DNA from: Alphaproteobacteria bacterium
GTDB lineage: Bacteria > Pseudomonadota > Alphaproteobacteria > UBA8366 > Aestuariispiraceae
Assembly (NCBI GenBank): GCA_030065235.1
Contig: JASJDC010000005.1
Location: 186,001-250,000 of the forward strand
Reading direction: 5' to 3'
Length of the DNA: 64,000 bases
The translations under genes were made by a program, and so were the position numbers. Below, piece after piece: positions 35,471 to 44,769 of this stretch (position 1 is the first letter of the stretch; the number at the start of each line of letters is the position of its first letter). The notes beneath the pieces were generated by a model. It was not told where the DNA came from and made no database searches. It saw nothing but the letters and a program-made list of their open reading frames with translations.

Positions 35471-37072
35471 CTAGATCTGAGCGAAACCAATCGTGCGCGC
35501 GCCTTTGACGGGCCGCGCGGCGGGCGGGCCGACCATACGCTGTTTGACCGGCGGGTGCAGGATTTGCGGCCCCGTTATGTCGACGACGCCTTCGCGCCGC
35601 CTGTACTCAAGCGCCAACGTCACCGGTTGGGTCGGCGCGTCGAACCGGATCGTAACCGGGCCTGCGCCGGAAAGGCCGTCACATTCGGCGATCACCGCGC
35701 CTGTCGCCCGGTTCACGACCGCGATCGGCGGCGTTTGCGCGGCTTGCGAAGGCGTAATCACAAGAATCACGCGCCTCAGCGGCTCCCGGAATGCGTCCGC
35801 CAGCGCGCGCTCTCGGATCCGCGTCCAATCACCTTCCGCCGGCATGGGCGCCGCCGTCTCTTCGGTCTCGACGGATAGGCTGTAGGTGAGATGCGGCGCG
35901 TTCTCGCCCTCTGAGCCCGTAAATGGGCCACCGTCAGACGCCGCCGATAAGTGAGTCGGTTTGATGAATCTCACAGGCGCCGGCGCCGCCAGAAGCGGGC
36001 CGACAGGGCGGCGCTCGACGCGTGGAACCGGCGTAGATCGCGCCGATGGGGTTGCAATGCGGCGGCGCCCGCCCTGTCCGATGACATGCGCTTCCTGCAA
36101 GGGCGCGCTTTCTCGACGGGCGTGCGCCAAAGCCGCGCTCAACTGGCGGGCCGCGTGCTGGCGCGCTGGGTCCTGGGGCGGTTCATCCGACAGCAGCCTC
36201 AGGATGGGGTGATCGTAGAACAGTCCGCGCCAAAGCGCCGCCAAATCGGCCGGCTGAAGGCGCTCTGTCAGCCGAAGCGGCGTCGCGTCCAAAAGCGCAT
36301 CGATCGTATCAATCGCGGCCCCGAGTTCACGCATGCGAACCACATGATCGGGCGCGTCCTCATGCCGGCGCAAGTCCGGGTCGGCGCGCCATAGCGCCAG
36401 CGCAAGGCGGGCGTCGCCGCGCGCCAGCGCAAGTTCGAAACGAAGCGCCGCGTTCAACGATGGTTCAGGCGACGCCGCCGCACCTGGAATCCCGGTCGGC
36501 GCCGACGCCAATAAAGCGGACAGGCAAGGCCTCAGCAATCGGCGCCTCTTTGTGACCGCGCCCTTTGGGTCCCACCACCGATCGCAGCCGGTCAGTGTGA
36601 CCAAACCGCGCCTGTCTACCGCCACATCCCTGGCGGTCACACCGTCCAGCGCCTCGCCAAACCGATGCAGATGCGTCATCAGGAAATTCAGGTGATCGGC
36701 GGCGGCGCAACGCGCCGCCACTTGGACCGCTTCGACGGCGCGAGCTTCCGCGAGCGGCATTATGAAGCCGACAAACTGGTCCGATCCGTCGACCAAGATC
36801 GCGCTCGGCCAGGCGAAGGATACATGACAGGGACGCAATGACGGGTCCGGCGGGCGCGACCGCATCATCGCCTCCAGCTTCAAGCGCTGGTTCGGGGCGG
36901 GCCGATGATAGATCTTGGCGGCGACGCCGACGCGGTCGGTGCTGTAAATACTCGCCGCTGGCGAGCGAGCCAGCCGGCGCTCCAAGCAAATCAGGGCGCC
37001 CGTGCCGGTTTCGCCGACAAGCCTGAGGATCTGGCCGAAACGGTCGCGGCCACCGCCTGATCGATGCGCCAT
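35471..37072 (-). CDS. Degenerate YegI-like kinase fold protein
   Basis: This 533-residue protein has an N-terminal part that tracks the YegI/TerY-type kinase family. It shows a Gly-rich loop remnant GETGTGA (20-26), the lysine motif AAKIYH (K53), WPSAILVDG and GFIMPL (102-107). The catalytic region reads DGVTARDVAVDRRGLVTLTGCDRWW. Compared with the family pattern GDvN..NvlV...LIDcDSF, the catalytic Asp, the Asn residues and the first metal Asp are all changed. It is therefore probably a pseudokinase. Residues 200-300 are helical, 320-420 Pro/Ala-rich, and a beta-rich tail follows. The gene is convergent with bactofilin. Function is unknown. Confidence 0.7.
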   Translation of the reverse strand: MAHRSGGGRDRFGQILRLVGETGTGALICLERRLARSPAASIYSTDRVGVAAKIYHRPAPNQRLKLEAMMRSRPPDPSLRPCHVSFAWPSAILVDGSDQFVGFIMPLAEARAVEAVQVAARCAAADHLNFLMTHLHRFGEALDGVTARDVAVDRRGLVTLTGCDRWWDPKGAVTKRRRLLRPCLSALLASAPTGIPGAAASPEPSLNAALRFELALARGDARLALALWRADPDLRRHEDAPDHVVRMRELGAAIDTIDALLDATPLRLTERLQPADLAALWRGLFYDHPILRLLSDEPPQDPARQHAARQLSAALAHARRESAPLQEAHVIGQGGRRRIATPSARSTPVPRVERRPVGPLLAAPAPVRFIKPTHLSAASDGGPFTGSEGENAPHLTYSLSVETEETAAPMPAEGDWTRIRERALADAFREPLRRVILVITPSQAAQTPPIAVVNRATGAVIAECDGLSGAGPVTIRFDAPTQPVTLALEYRRREGVVDITGPQILHPPVKQRMVGPPAARPVKGARTIGFAQI

Positions 37073-37435
37073 GACGTCAACGCCTCGCGTGCGGCGACGC
37101 GGTGCGCTCCGTCCGGCGGCCCGCAGCGGCTTTAGGCCCGTGACGATACGCCTTCGGCTGTCGAATAGAGGTGGAGTTCAATAATTACTTCCTAATTTAT
37201 TTAGAAATCTGAACTTTTACTGAGCAAACATTTTGGATAGCACTATTCATGCCAATTTTATTCAGCGCTAGGATGTTCGAATACTTCAAGCTCGGTCGCC
37301 GTTTCTCGGAATTCCCTTGTGCCGGCCGCCGGCCCGTAAGCCGATCTAACCGAGCGGTGAAGAAAAAGCGTGCCGTCGCTTCGTGCGAATGGCGCCACTC
37401 TTTGACCGCTCTATTGGATTGGGGAAGGACCGGCT
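37073..37435. other. 363-bp divergent intergenic region, AT-rich in part
   Basis: No gene was found. The stretch 37170-37265 is strikingly AT-rich for this genome and probably holds promoter elements for the butyrobetaine hydroxylase gene; TTGGAT (37233-37238) and TTTTAT (37256-37261), 17 bp apart, are a weak candidate pair. The final part carries a good GGGGAAGGA ribosome site. Confidence 0.5.
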
Positions 37436-38686
37436 ATGACCGCCGATTTATCCGCTGTCACCACCTTGGCGACCTCCACTGCGGAGGATGATCGACCGCG
37501 CATCGGCGCCGACCCTGACATGTTTTGCCGCCCCGGCGACCCGACGCTCTCTTCTGTGCGCGCAGACGGCGATGCGGCGCTGGTGACATGGTCGGACGGT
37601 CGAACCGGTCGGTTTCATTGGGTTTGGTTGCGCGACAATTGCCTTTGTTCTGAGTGTTGTCATCCCGCCGCCTGGGAGAAGATGCATGATATCACCGCGC
37701 TCGACCTGGATGTTCGGCCGGCGGCGTTTACTCTGACCGAAGATGGCGCGCTGCGGATCGTCTGGCCGGGGCTGAATCAGGCGGGCAGGGCCCATAAGAC
37801 CCGGTTTCCCGCCGCGTGGCTGCGCCGTTTCTGCTACGACGATTGGGCTGAGGAAGAGCGGGCGGAGACGATCGAGCCCTGGACCGCCGCGATCGGCAAC
37901 CGGCGTCCCGAGATCAAGCATCAGGCCGTGATGGAGAGCGATGACGGGCTACGGACCTGGCTCCGCCATCTACGCCGGTATGGCTTTTGTATCGTCAAGG
38001 GCGCGCCGCGCCGGCCTGACACCGTGACACAGACCGCAAGACGGATCGGCTTCCTGCGCCAGACCCATTTCGGCGTCGATTATACGGTGATCTCCAAACC
38101 CAATCCGGAGAACGTGGCCTATACGCCGATCTATGTCGCGCCGCATACGGATCTCAGCTACACGCAGACGCCGCCCGGGCTGCAGTTCCTGCATTGCATT
38201 GATTTTGAGGCGACTGGCGGGGAGTCGATACTGGTCGACGGGTTCGCCGTCGCCGAGCGCCTGCGCCGGGAGGACCCGGAAAGCTTCGATCTTCTCGCCC
38301 GCATTCCCGCCGACAATCGGTTCCATGATCATGACTACGATATGCGATGCCGAAAGCCGGTCATCGAATTGGACGAGGCGGGACGCGTCGCCGCGATCCG
38401 CACCAATCGGCAAGGCGAGGGGCCGCTGGGCCTCCGACCAGATTTGGTGCGCCCCTATTACAAAGCGAAACAGGCCTTCGCGCTTCTGACCCGCGACCGG
38501 TCGATGACCCTGCGGTTCCGGTTGGAGCCCGGCGATATCATGAGCTTTCACAACCACCGAGTTCTGCATGGGCGCGAGCCCTATGACCCCGGCTCTGGCA
38601 AACGACGCCTTCAAGGCTGCTATGTTGATTGCGATCAAGCCTGGTCGCGGCTACGGGTCCTGGAGGCCGCCGCGAAAGCCCATTAG
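37436..38686 (+). CDS. Gamma-butyrobetaine dioxygenase
   Basis: This 416-residue 2-oxoglutarate/Fe(II) oxygenase hydroxylates gamma-butyrobetaine to L-carnitine. The N-terminal DUF971-like zinc domain has C69, C71, C74 and H76 in DNCLCSECCH. The TauD/BBOX1 domain supplies the iron ligands H237-x-D239 (APHTDLSY) and H378 (NHRVLHGREPY), and a downstream arginine is available for 2-oxoglutarate. Both domains and the length match BBOX1-type enzymes. Trimethyllysine dioxygenase is the nearest alternative but is less common in bacteria. betBA, also for quaternary amines, lies 2 kb downstream on the other strand. Confidence 0.88.
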   Translation: MTADLSAVTTLATSTAEDDRPRIGADPDMFCRPGDPTLSSVRADGDAALVTWSDGRTGRFHWVWLRDNCLCSECCHPAAWEKMHDITALDLDVRPAAFTLTEDGALRIVWPGLNQAGRAHKTRFPAAWLRRFCYDDWAEEERAETIEPWTAAIGNRRPEIKHQAVMESDDGLRTWLRHLRRYGFCIVKGAPRRPDTVTQTARRIGFLRQTHFGVDYTVISKPNPENVAYTPIYVAPHTDLSYTQTPPGLQFLHCIDFEATGGESILVDGFAVAERLRREDPESFDLLARIPADNRFHDHDYDMRCRKPVIELDEAGRVAAIRTNRQGEGPLGLRPDLVRPYYKAKQAFALLTRDRSMTLRFRLEPGDIMSFHNHRVLHGREPYDPGSGKRRLQGCYVDCDQAWSRLRVLEAAAKAH

Positions 38687-38791
38687 CCGGTCGCCGTGTC
38701 TATTGAACTCGACCTTCAAGGCGCAATATCTCTTAGATAGCGGCAATCGTCGCGCGTTTCTGTCGTCCGGTAGCGGAAGAGATCTTTCGGC

Positions 38792-39262
38792 ATGTCAGCA
38801 TTCGGCGGCGCCGGGCCGGCGCCCGGGTTCCAACAACGCCCCGACCACGAGGTCTCGATCGACCATTTGGGGGCGCATGTGACGTTGGCGGCGGATGGCG
38901 TGACCGTCGCCTCCAGCGCCGGCGCTTTGGTGGTTCAGGAAACCGGCCACGCACCCGTTCTCTACATTCCGAAGGCCGATTTCAGAAGCCGGTTTCTGGC
39001 CCCGGCCGACCGGCGCACCTATTGTCCGTTCAAGGGAGAGGCTTCTTACTACTCTCTAACGATGCGCAACCTGACGATCGATTACGCTTTCTGGGTCTAT
39101 GAAACGCCTTATGACGAAGCAGCGGAGATCGCGGGCTATTTGGGCGTCTACGCCAATCTGCTGGAGGTCACGATCAACGGACAGGCCGTGGATTTGACCG
39201 CGCCGTCGTGGCTCGTAGATCTCGAAAACGGCGATTTCGATGGGGATTCGGCCATGCAATGA
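38792..39262 (+). CDS. DUF427 domain protein
   Basis: This 156-residue protein is dominated by a DUF427 domain (about 30-140), with the family motifs VVQETGHAPVLYIPKADF, CPFKGEASYYSL and AFWVYETPYDEAAEIAGYLGVY. The family has a small beta-barrel fold and no established activity. It is on the same strand as the dioxygenase gene, 105 bp downstream. The N-terminal 25 residues (Gly/Pro-rich) are probably disordered. Confidence 0.88.
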   Translation: MSAFGGAGPAPGFQQRPDHEVSIDHLGAHVTLAADGVTVASSAGALVVQETGHAPVLYIPKADFRSRFLAPADRRTYCPFKGEASYYSLTMRNLTIDYAFWVYETPYDEAAEIAGYLGVYANLLEVTINGQAVDLTAPSWLVDLENGDFDGDSAMQ

Positions 39263-39295
39263 CAGGCGCGCGCCAGCGGGCGGGAGCGGGCGGGG

Positions 39296-39958
39296 TTACA
39301 GATGCTCGCCCAGAAAGCTGAGCGCGCGATCCCAGGCGAGTTCCGCCGCTTCCGCGTCATAGACATCGGCGCGCGCCTCGTTCATGAAGCCATGCTGAGA
39401 CCTGTCATAGCGATAGATCTGAACCGGCGTCGCCACGGCCGACAGATCCGCGTCCAGACCGTTGACGGCGTCGGGCGTGCACCAATCGTCAACGCCGGCG
39501 AAATGGCCCTGAAATGGAACCTGCATTTCGACCGGGTCGGCGGCCGCCTTGTCGGGAATGCCATAGAAACAGACCGCAGCGTCGGTTTCGGGAACTTTCA
39601 CACCGGCGACCACGGTCAATGCGCCGCCCATGCAAAAGCCCATCACGCCAACCTTGCCGGTCACCCGTTTCAGATACTGAACAGCGCCGCGGATATCCTT
39701 GTAGGCGCCGTCCCAATCCATCCCGGTCATCATATGGTTGGCTTCATCCGGGTCCTGAGTGACGCGGCCCTCATACAGATCCGGCGCCAACGCCGTGTAG
39801 CGCGCGGCCGCCAAACGGTCGGCCATGCCTTTGATCTGATCGTTTAGGCCCCACCATTCCTGGATCACGACCACCGCGCCCAGCGGATTCTCGGCATTCG
39901 CCAGATAACCCTGCGCCATCCCGCCATCGAACTTGTTAAAGCTGATCATCTCGCCCAT
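39296..39958 (-). CDS. Dienelactone hydrolase family protein
   Basis: This 220-residue alpha/beta hydrolase has the cysteine-type triad of dienelactone hydrolases: C109 in MGFCMGG, D157 or D158 in GVDDWC, and H189 in SQHGFMNE. The opening VVVIQEWWGLNDQIKGMADRLA, with the early Glu, is also diagnostic. No aromatic-degradation genes are nearby, so the natural ester or lactone substrate is unclear. It lies 73 bp downstream of the phosphatase gene on the same strand. Confidence 0.93.
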   Translation of the reverse strand: MGEMISFNKFDGGMAQGYLANAENPLGAVVVIQEWWGLNDQIKGMADRLAAARYTALAPDLYEGRVTQDPDEANHMMTGMDWDGAYKDIRGAVQYLKRVTGKVGVMGFCMGGALTVVAGVKVPETDAAVCFYGIPDKAAADPVEMQVPFQGHFAGVDDWCTPDAVNGLDADLSAVATPVQIYRYDRSQHGFMNEARADVYDAEAAELAWDRALSFLGEHL

Positions 39959-40031
39959 CGGACCGTCTCCCTGTGTGTCTCTTTGGGACTAGAATACCGC
40001 GTCGGTCGAGGAAGGGAAGGGCGAGCGTGCT

Positions 40032-40634
40032 TCAGATGACCGTGATCCGCCAGCCGGTTTCCTGACTGTCATCGGGTGTGTGGCGGATGAATTCGGCGTT
40101 GGGGATGTCGGTGCGATCGAGGCGTAAGGCGCGTTCAACGGCCCGATACACGAATCCATGGGCGACGATCAGGACCGGCGCGGGATGGCCGTGCAGCGCC
40201 TGGCTTACAGCCCGGCCGGCGCGTTCCAGGAAGCTGTCTACGGATTCGCCGTTCGGGACGGCCAAGCGTCCGCTTAGCCAGTCCGCATACCAGTCGCCTG
40301 GCGTTGCGCCCTCATAATCGCCAAAACTCGCTTCTCGCAGCGAGTCCTGCATGATTGGCCTCATGCCCTTCGCCTCGCCGACGATCCGAGCGGTCTCGAA
40401 GGCGCGGAGCAGCGGGCTGGTCACGATCGCGGCGAAATCGAGCGCCACGGCCTGGTGCGCCGCTTCGTGCGCCTGACGCCGGCCGAGCGCGTTTAATGGG
40501 ATGTTCGTCCTGCCTTGGATCAGCCCGCGCGCGTTCCAATCGGTCTGGCCGTGGCGCAGATAGTAGAAGGGTGTTCTGGGGAAGGTCTCGATCCACTCTG
40601 CGTGCCGATCGTGGCGAGCCGCGCTGTCGCTCAT
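40032..40634 (-). CDS. Histidine phosphatase family protein
   Basis: This 200-residue phosphoglycerate-mutase-like phosphatase has the RHG motif [21 protein letters not shown] near the N-terminus and a second catalytic His in [18 protein letters not shown] in [10 protein letters not shown] is the likely proton donor. The ATG overlaps the betA stop by 4 bp (ATGA), so it is translationally coupled to choline oxidation genes, an uncommon partner. The substrate is unknown. Confidence 0.9.
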   Translation of the reverse strand: MSDSAARHDRHAEWIETFPRTPFYYLRHGQTDWNARGLIQGRTNIPLNALGRRQAHEAAHQAVALDFAAIVTSPLLRAFETARIVGEAKGMRPIMQDSLREASFGDYEGATPGDWYADWLSGRLAVPNGESVDSFLERAGRAVSQALHGHPAPVLIVAHGFVYRAVERALRLDRTDIPNAEFIRHTPDDSQETGWRITVI

Positions 40635-42355
40635 CGGTCCGCGGTCGCGGCGGCGACCGTGCGTTCAGGCGTATTCGGGCGTTGGCGGGATTTCCACTCA
40701 GGGTCAATCCAAACAGGGGCGTTCGAGGCGGGCGGGGGATCGTGGCCGAGGACGCTGTCAGCCGCCTTCTCGGCGACCATGATGGTCGGGCCGTTTAGAT
40801 TGCCGTTCGGGATGGTCGGGAAAATCGAACTGTCGATGACGCGCAGCCCCTCGGTCCCGATGACTCGGCAGTCGGCGTCGAGCACCGCCATCGGATCGTC
40901 CTTGGCGCCCATTTTGACGGTGCAGGAGGGGTGATAGGCGCTTTCGGCGTTCCGCCGGATCCAGGCGTCAATGGCGTCGTCGCTCTCGATCGCCGCGCCG
41001 GGCTGGATTTCATCGCCCCGAAACGGGTCCATCGCCGGCTGATGGATGATCTCGCGTGTTAGGCGGACACAGCGCCGGAAGGCGGCCCGGTCTTCTTCGG
41101 TTGCGTTGTAGTTGAACAATATCGACGGCTTGGCGGCGGGGTCGGCCGAGGTCAGCAGCACGCGGCCGCGACTGGTCGGTTTGTTGGGCCCGACATGGAC
41201 TTGGAACCCATGGCCGTCGAACGAGGCGTTTCCGTCATAGCGCATCGCCGCCGGCAGAAAGTGATACTGGATATCCGGCCATTCGATCCCGGCCTTCGAT
41301 CGGATGAAGGCGCAGCTTTCGAAATGGTTGGTCGCGCCCAGCCCTTTCTTGAAGAGCAGCCATTGCGCCCCGATCAGCCCTTTGCGGAACCAGCTCAAAT
41401 GCCCGTTCAGCGTGATCGGTTGTTTGCTGCGGAACTGGAAATAGACCTCGAGATGATCCTGCAGATTGGCGCCGACGCCGGGCCGATCCAGCAGCGGCGC
41501 AACCCCGGCTTGAGCCAGATTGTCCGCCGGGCCGATCCCGGAGAGCTGCAGCAGATGCGGCGAGCCGATGGACCCGGCGCTGAGAATGACCTCGCGCGCG
41601 GCTTTGGCGGTCTGGACCCGGCCGTCTCTCTCGAACTCGACGCCCGTCGCGCGTAGGCCGTCGAATAAGATGCGGCGGGCCAGAACATGCGTCTTCACCC
41701 GCAAGCCGGATCGTTTCTTGGCGGGTTTCAGATAGGCGTTCGCCGTCGACCAGCGCACGCCGTCCTTCACCGTCATATGCATCGGGCCGAAGCCCTCTTG
41801 CTGAAACCCGTTATAGTCTTCGGTCGCCGGATAGCCCGCCTGAACACCCGCCTGCACGAAGGCGTCATAGAGCGGGTTTTGGCGTCGGTTGCCGTTGCTG
41901 ACCGACAGCGGCCCCTCATCGCCTCTATAGACGCCGTGATCGTCGGCCAAGGGGTCGCGCCAACGCTCCGCGCGTTTGAAATAGGGCAGGCAGTGGCGAT
42001 AGCCCCAGCCCTCGGCCCCCGCCGCCTCCCACTCATCGAAATCGCGGGCGTGGCCCCGGACATAGACCATGCCGTTGATCGAAGACGATCCGCCAAGGAC
42101 TTTGCCGCGCGGGCAGTGCATCCGGCGGTTGTCCATATAGGGCTCGGGACCGGATTCGAAGAACCAGTTGTAGCGCGGTTTGTTCATCGGGATCGACAGC
42201 GCGCTGGGCATCTGGATGAAGAGCGACCTGTCCGACCCGCCCGCTTCGAGCAACAGAACCCGGTGCTTGCCGTCCTCGGTCAGCCGGTTCGCCAGCACGC
42301 AGCCCGCCGACCCGGCCCCGACAATGATATAGTCGTAGCTTTCCGCCTCAGTCAT
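40631..42355 (-). CDS. betA: Choline dehydrogenase
   Basis: This 574-residue GMC-family flavoprotein oxidises choline to betaine aldehyde at the membrane. It has the FAD fingerprint [19 protein letters not shown] signature 1 ([18 protein letters not shown]), signature 2 ([18 protein letters not shown]), and the active-site His in [14 protein letters not shown]. The C-terminus is slightly longer than usual. It starts 20 bp after betB in an operon; no betI or choline transporter is adjacent. Confidence 0.93.
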   Translation of the reverse strand: MTEAESYDYIIVGAGSAGCVLANRLTEDGKHRVLLLEAGGSDRSLFIQMPSALSIPMNKPRYNWFFESGPEPYMDNRRMHCPRGKVLGGSSSINGMVYVRGHARDFDEWEAAGAEGWGYRHCLPYFKRAERWRDPLADDHGVYRGDEGPLSVSNGNRRQNPLYDAFVQAGVQAGYPATEDYNGFQQEGFGPMHMTVKDGVRWSTANAYLKPAKKRSGLRVKTHVLARRILFDGLRATGVEFERDGRVQTAKAAREVILSAGSIGSPHLLQLSGIGPADNLAQAGVAPLLDRPGVGANLQDHLEVYFQFRSKQPITLNGHLSWFRKGLIGAQWLLFKKGLGATNHFESCAFIRSKAGIEWPDIQYHFLPAAMRYDGNASFDGHGFQVHVGPNKPTSRGRVLLTSADPAAKPSILFNYNATEEDRAAFRRCVRLTREIIHQPAMDPFRGDEIQPGAAIESDDAIDAWIRRNAESAYHPSCTVKMGAKDDPMAVLDADCRVIGTEGLRVIDSSIFPTIPNGNLNGPTIMVAEKAADSVLGHDPPPASNAPVWIDPEWKSRQRPNTPERTVAAATADR

Positions 42356-42375
42356 CGGATCGGACGCCTCGAGCG

Positions 42376-43860
42376 CTACAGCGTGCTCTCGACATCGCCA
42401 AGCTCGACATAGACGGACTTGAGTTGCGTGTAGTGTTCGATCGCGGCCAGCGAGTTCTCGCGGCCGAGGCCCGATTGCTTATAGCCGCCAAAGGGCATCT
42501 CGACCGGCGTCAGATTGTAGTTGTTGATCCAGATCGTGCCGGCCTGCAACTGCGCGACCACACGATGCCCGCGCGCGAGATTGTTTGTGAAGACGCCGGC
42601 GGAGAGGCCATATTCCGTCGCATTGGCGCGCTCGATGACCTCGCTCTCGGATTTGAAGGCCAACACGGTCATGACCGGGCCGAAAATCTCGTCGGTGACG
42701 ATCGTCATATCGTCCGAGCATTGGGCGAAGATCGTCGGTTCGACAAAGCAGCCCTGGCTGAGATCGGTTCCGTCATGGCCCCCGCCATCAGCCCGGGTTC
42801 CGCCGCAGACAAGCTCGGCGCCGGACCGGCGGCCCTGTTCGATATAGGAGAGCACCTTCTCCAGATGTTCCGGGCTGATCAGCGCGCCCATATCAGTTTC
42901 GGGATGCATCGGCGATCCGATGCGCAGGCGAGAGACCCGCGCCTTCATCTTCTCGAGGAAGGCGGGCAGGATCGCTTCTTGCACGAAAACCCGCGTGCCG
43001 TTCGAGCAGACCTCGCCTTGCGTGTAAAAGTTCGCCATCATCGCCCCGGCGACGGCGTTCTCCAGATCGGCGTCGTCGAAGATGATCAGGGGCGACTTGC
43101 CGCCCAGTTCCAGCGTGACATGTTTCAGCGTCGCCGCCGCCGCGCTCATCACCTTCCTACCGGTGCCGACCTCCCCGGTCAGCGAGACCTTGGCGATGCC
43201 TGGATGCGCGGTCAGCATTTGGCCGACACGGCCGTCGCCCTGCACGACCTGAAAGACGCCGTCCGGGAGCCCGGCCTCGGTGTAGATTTTCGCCAACTCC
43301 ATCGCCGTGATCGGCGTCAGTTCCGCGGGCTTGAAGATCATGGCGTTGCCGCAAGCCAGGGCCGGCGCCGACTTCCAGCAGGCGATCTGGATCGGATAGT
43401 TCCAGGCGCCAATGCCGGCGCAAACGCCCAAGGGCTCGCGCCGTGTATAGCCGAAGGCCCCGGGGCCGAGATCATAGTGATCGCCGGTCAGCGTCGCCGC
43501 AGCGCCGGCGAAGAATTCGATCGCGTCGGCGCCCGAGGCGACATCGACCGAAACCGCCTCCGCCCAAGGCTTGCCATTGTCCAGCACTTCCCATCTGGCG
43601 AGGTCGTCGTTCCGTTCCCGCAGCAGGGCGACCGCGCGATTGAGGACGCGGCCGCGTTCGGCGCCGGTCATCGCCGCCCAGATTTTTTGGCCCGCCCGCG
43701 CGCCTTCGACCGCTTTAGCGATGTCGCTCTCGACCGCTTGATGCACCGTCGCCAGCGTTTCGCCGGTCGCGGGGTTGCGTGTGGGGAACCGTTCAGCGCC
43801 GTTGCTCGCGACGGGTCCGCCGTTCAAATAAAGGGGGATCTCGGAGAGAGTTTGGCTCAT
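42376..43860 (-). CDS. betB: Betaine-aldehyde dehydrogenase
   Basis: This 494-residue NAD(P)-dependent dehydrogenase converts betaine aldehyde to glycine betaine, an osmolyte and methyl donor. Catalytic Glu lies in [16 protein letters not shown] and catalytic Cys in [15 protein letters not shown]. The NAD site region contains [23 protein letters not shown], a BetB hallmark. It is the first gene of the betB-betA-phosphatase operon. The opposite strand is open over its whole length, a GC-bias artefact. Confidence 0.95.
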   Translation of the reverse strand: MSQTLSEIPLYLNGGPVASNGAERFPTRNPATGETLATVHQAVESDIAKAVEGARAGQKIWAAMTGAERGRVLNRAVALLRERNDDLARWEVLDNGKPWAEAVSVDVASGADAIEFFAGAAATLTGDHYDLGPGAFGYTRREPLGVCAGIGAWNYPIQIACWKSAPALACGNAMIFKPAELTPITAMELAKIYTEAGLPDGVFQVVQGDGRVGQMLTAHPGIAKVSLTGEVGTGRKVMSAAAATLKHVTLELGGKSPLIIFDDADLENAVAGAMMANFYTQGEVCSNGTRVFVQEAILPAFLEKMKARVSRLRIGSPMHPETDMGALISPEHLEKVLSYIEQGRRSGAELVCGGTRADGGGHDGTDLSQGCFVEPTIFAQCSDDMTIVTDEIFGPVMTVLAFKSESEVIERANATEYGLSAGVFTNNLARGHRVVAQLQAGTIWINNYNLTPVEMPFGGYKQSGLGRENSLAAIEHYTQLKSVYVELGDVESTL

Positions 43861-43947
43861 GACTGTCGCCCCTTGCCGTTACCGGCCGTGCAATCCGACC
43901 GCCAATCGGCTGTAGCGCGCCGCGAGAACTTGATCAATGCGTCCCGG

Positions 43948-44622
43948 TCAGTGGGCTTGACGGGGCGGTCCATGCAAGACCGGAAACGGCGCCCAGCGCG
44001 GCGCCGTCTCGGAGTAACGGCGATAGGCCTCGCCATGCATTTTGGCGAGATAGCGTTCTTCCTTGCGCACCCGAGCCGAGATCGCCAGGACGCCGACGAT
44101 CAGACAGCCCAGGCTGAAGGCCGACGGCAGGGCCAGGAAAAAGCCGACCTGTCCGGCGATCACGCCCAGATAGGTTGGATTCCGCGACCAGCGATACAGG
44201 CCATGGGTCACCAGCGGCGGCGCGGCGCCGGCCGTGATGCCGGACCGCCAACTCTCGCCCAGACTCATATGCGCGGCGCAGACCCAGGCGAAGGCCGCGA
44301 ACAGCAGGATGTCGCCGGTAATCATGACCGGGGCTATGAACATGAAGTCGAACCGGCCAAACAGGATGGCGGACGGCGGATAGAGCGCAAAGGCGATGCT
44401 GGCGGCCAAGACCAGGACCCGCAGAACCCGAAAGGCCACATGGGCGGCGCAGACCCCTTCCTTCGGATCGCGCATGCTGGTCCGCGCCTGACCGTCCCGT
44501 TGCAGCAGAAGAATTCGGATCGTGTAAAAACAGGCGACAAAAGTGAAGAAGGCGGCCGGCGCCCAGCGCGTGATCGTCTCAATCACCGCTCCCGCCTGAA
44601 ATCCAAGACCTGGATCAGCCAT
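43948..44622 (-). CDS. Isoprenylcysteine methyltransferase-like membrane protein
   Basis: This 224-residue integral-membrane protein has four or five helices and ends with the ICMT/PEMT signature: HGLYRWSRNPTYLGVI, then KEERYLAKMHGEAYRRYSETAPRW. Bacterial members methylate unknown small or lipid substrates with SAM. The start at 44622 is supported by GGAAGG just upstream; an in-frame upstream extension would overlap the opposing decarboxylase gene. The two genes are divergent over a 147-bp gap. Confidence 0.85.
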   Translation of the reverse strand: MADPGLGFQAGAVIETITRWAPAAFFTFVACFYTIRILLLQRDGQARTSMRDPKEGVCAAHVAFRVLRVLVLAASIAFALYPPSAILFGRFDFMFIAPVMITGDILLFAAFAWVCAAHMSLGESWRSGITAGAAPPLVTHGLYRWSRNPTYLGVIAGQVGFFLALPSAFSLGCLIVGVLAISARVRKEERYLAKMHGEAYRRYSETAPRWAPFPVLHGPPRQAH

Positions 44623-44769
44623 TATCCTTCCCCATCCTCTCCGAACCGGCGCGCCGCCCTTGACGGGTTGAATGCGGCCTACGAAGACTGGTGTTCTCGC
44701 AGAAGAGCGGCAATTTCGCAATTTAATTATGGTTTCTCGCAGTGTCTTGAGAGAAAAGGCGGCCTCGTC

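Noticed and set aside
42424-44769. A very long plus-strand open frame running in phase into the decarboxylase gene
   Set aside because: It is antisense to betB and the methyltransferase-like gene, is composed of Arg/Gly/Asp/His-rich sequence without family resemblance, and ends where real decarboxylase similarity starts. It reflects GC bias in third positions.
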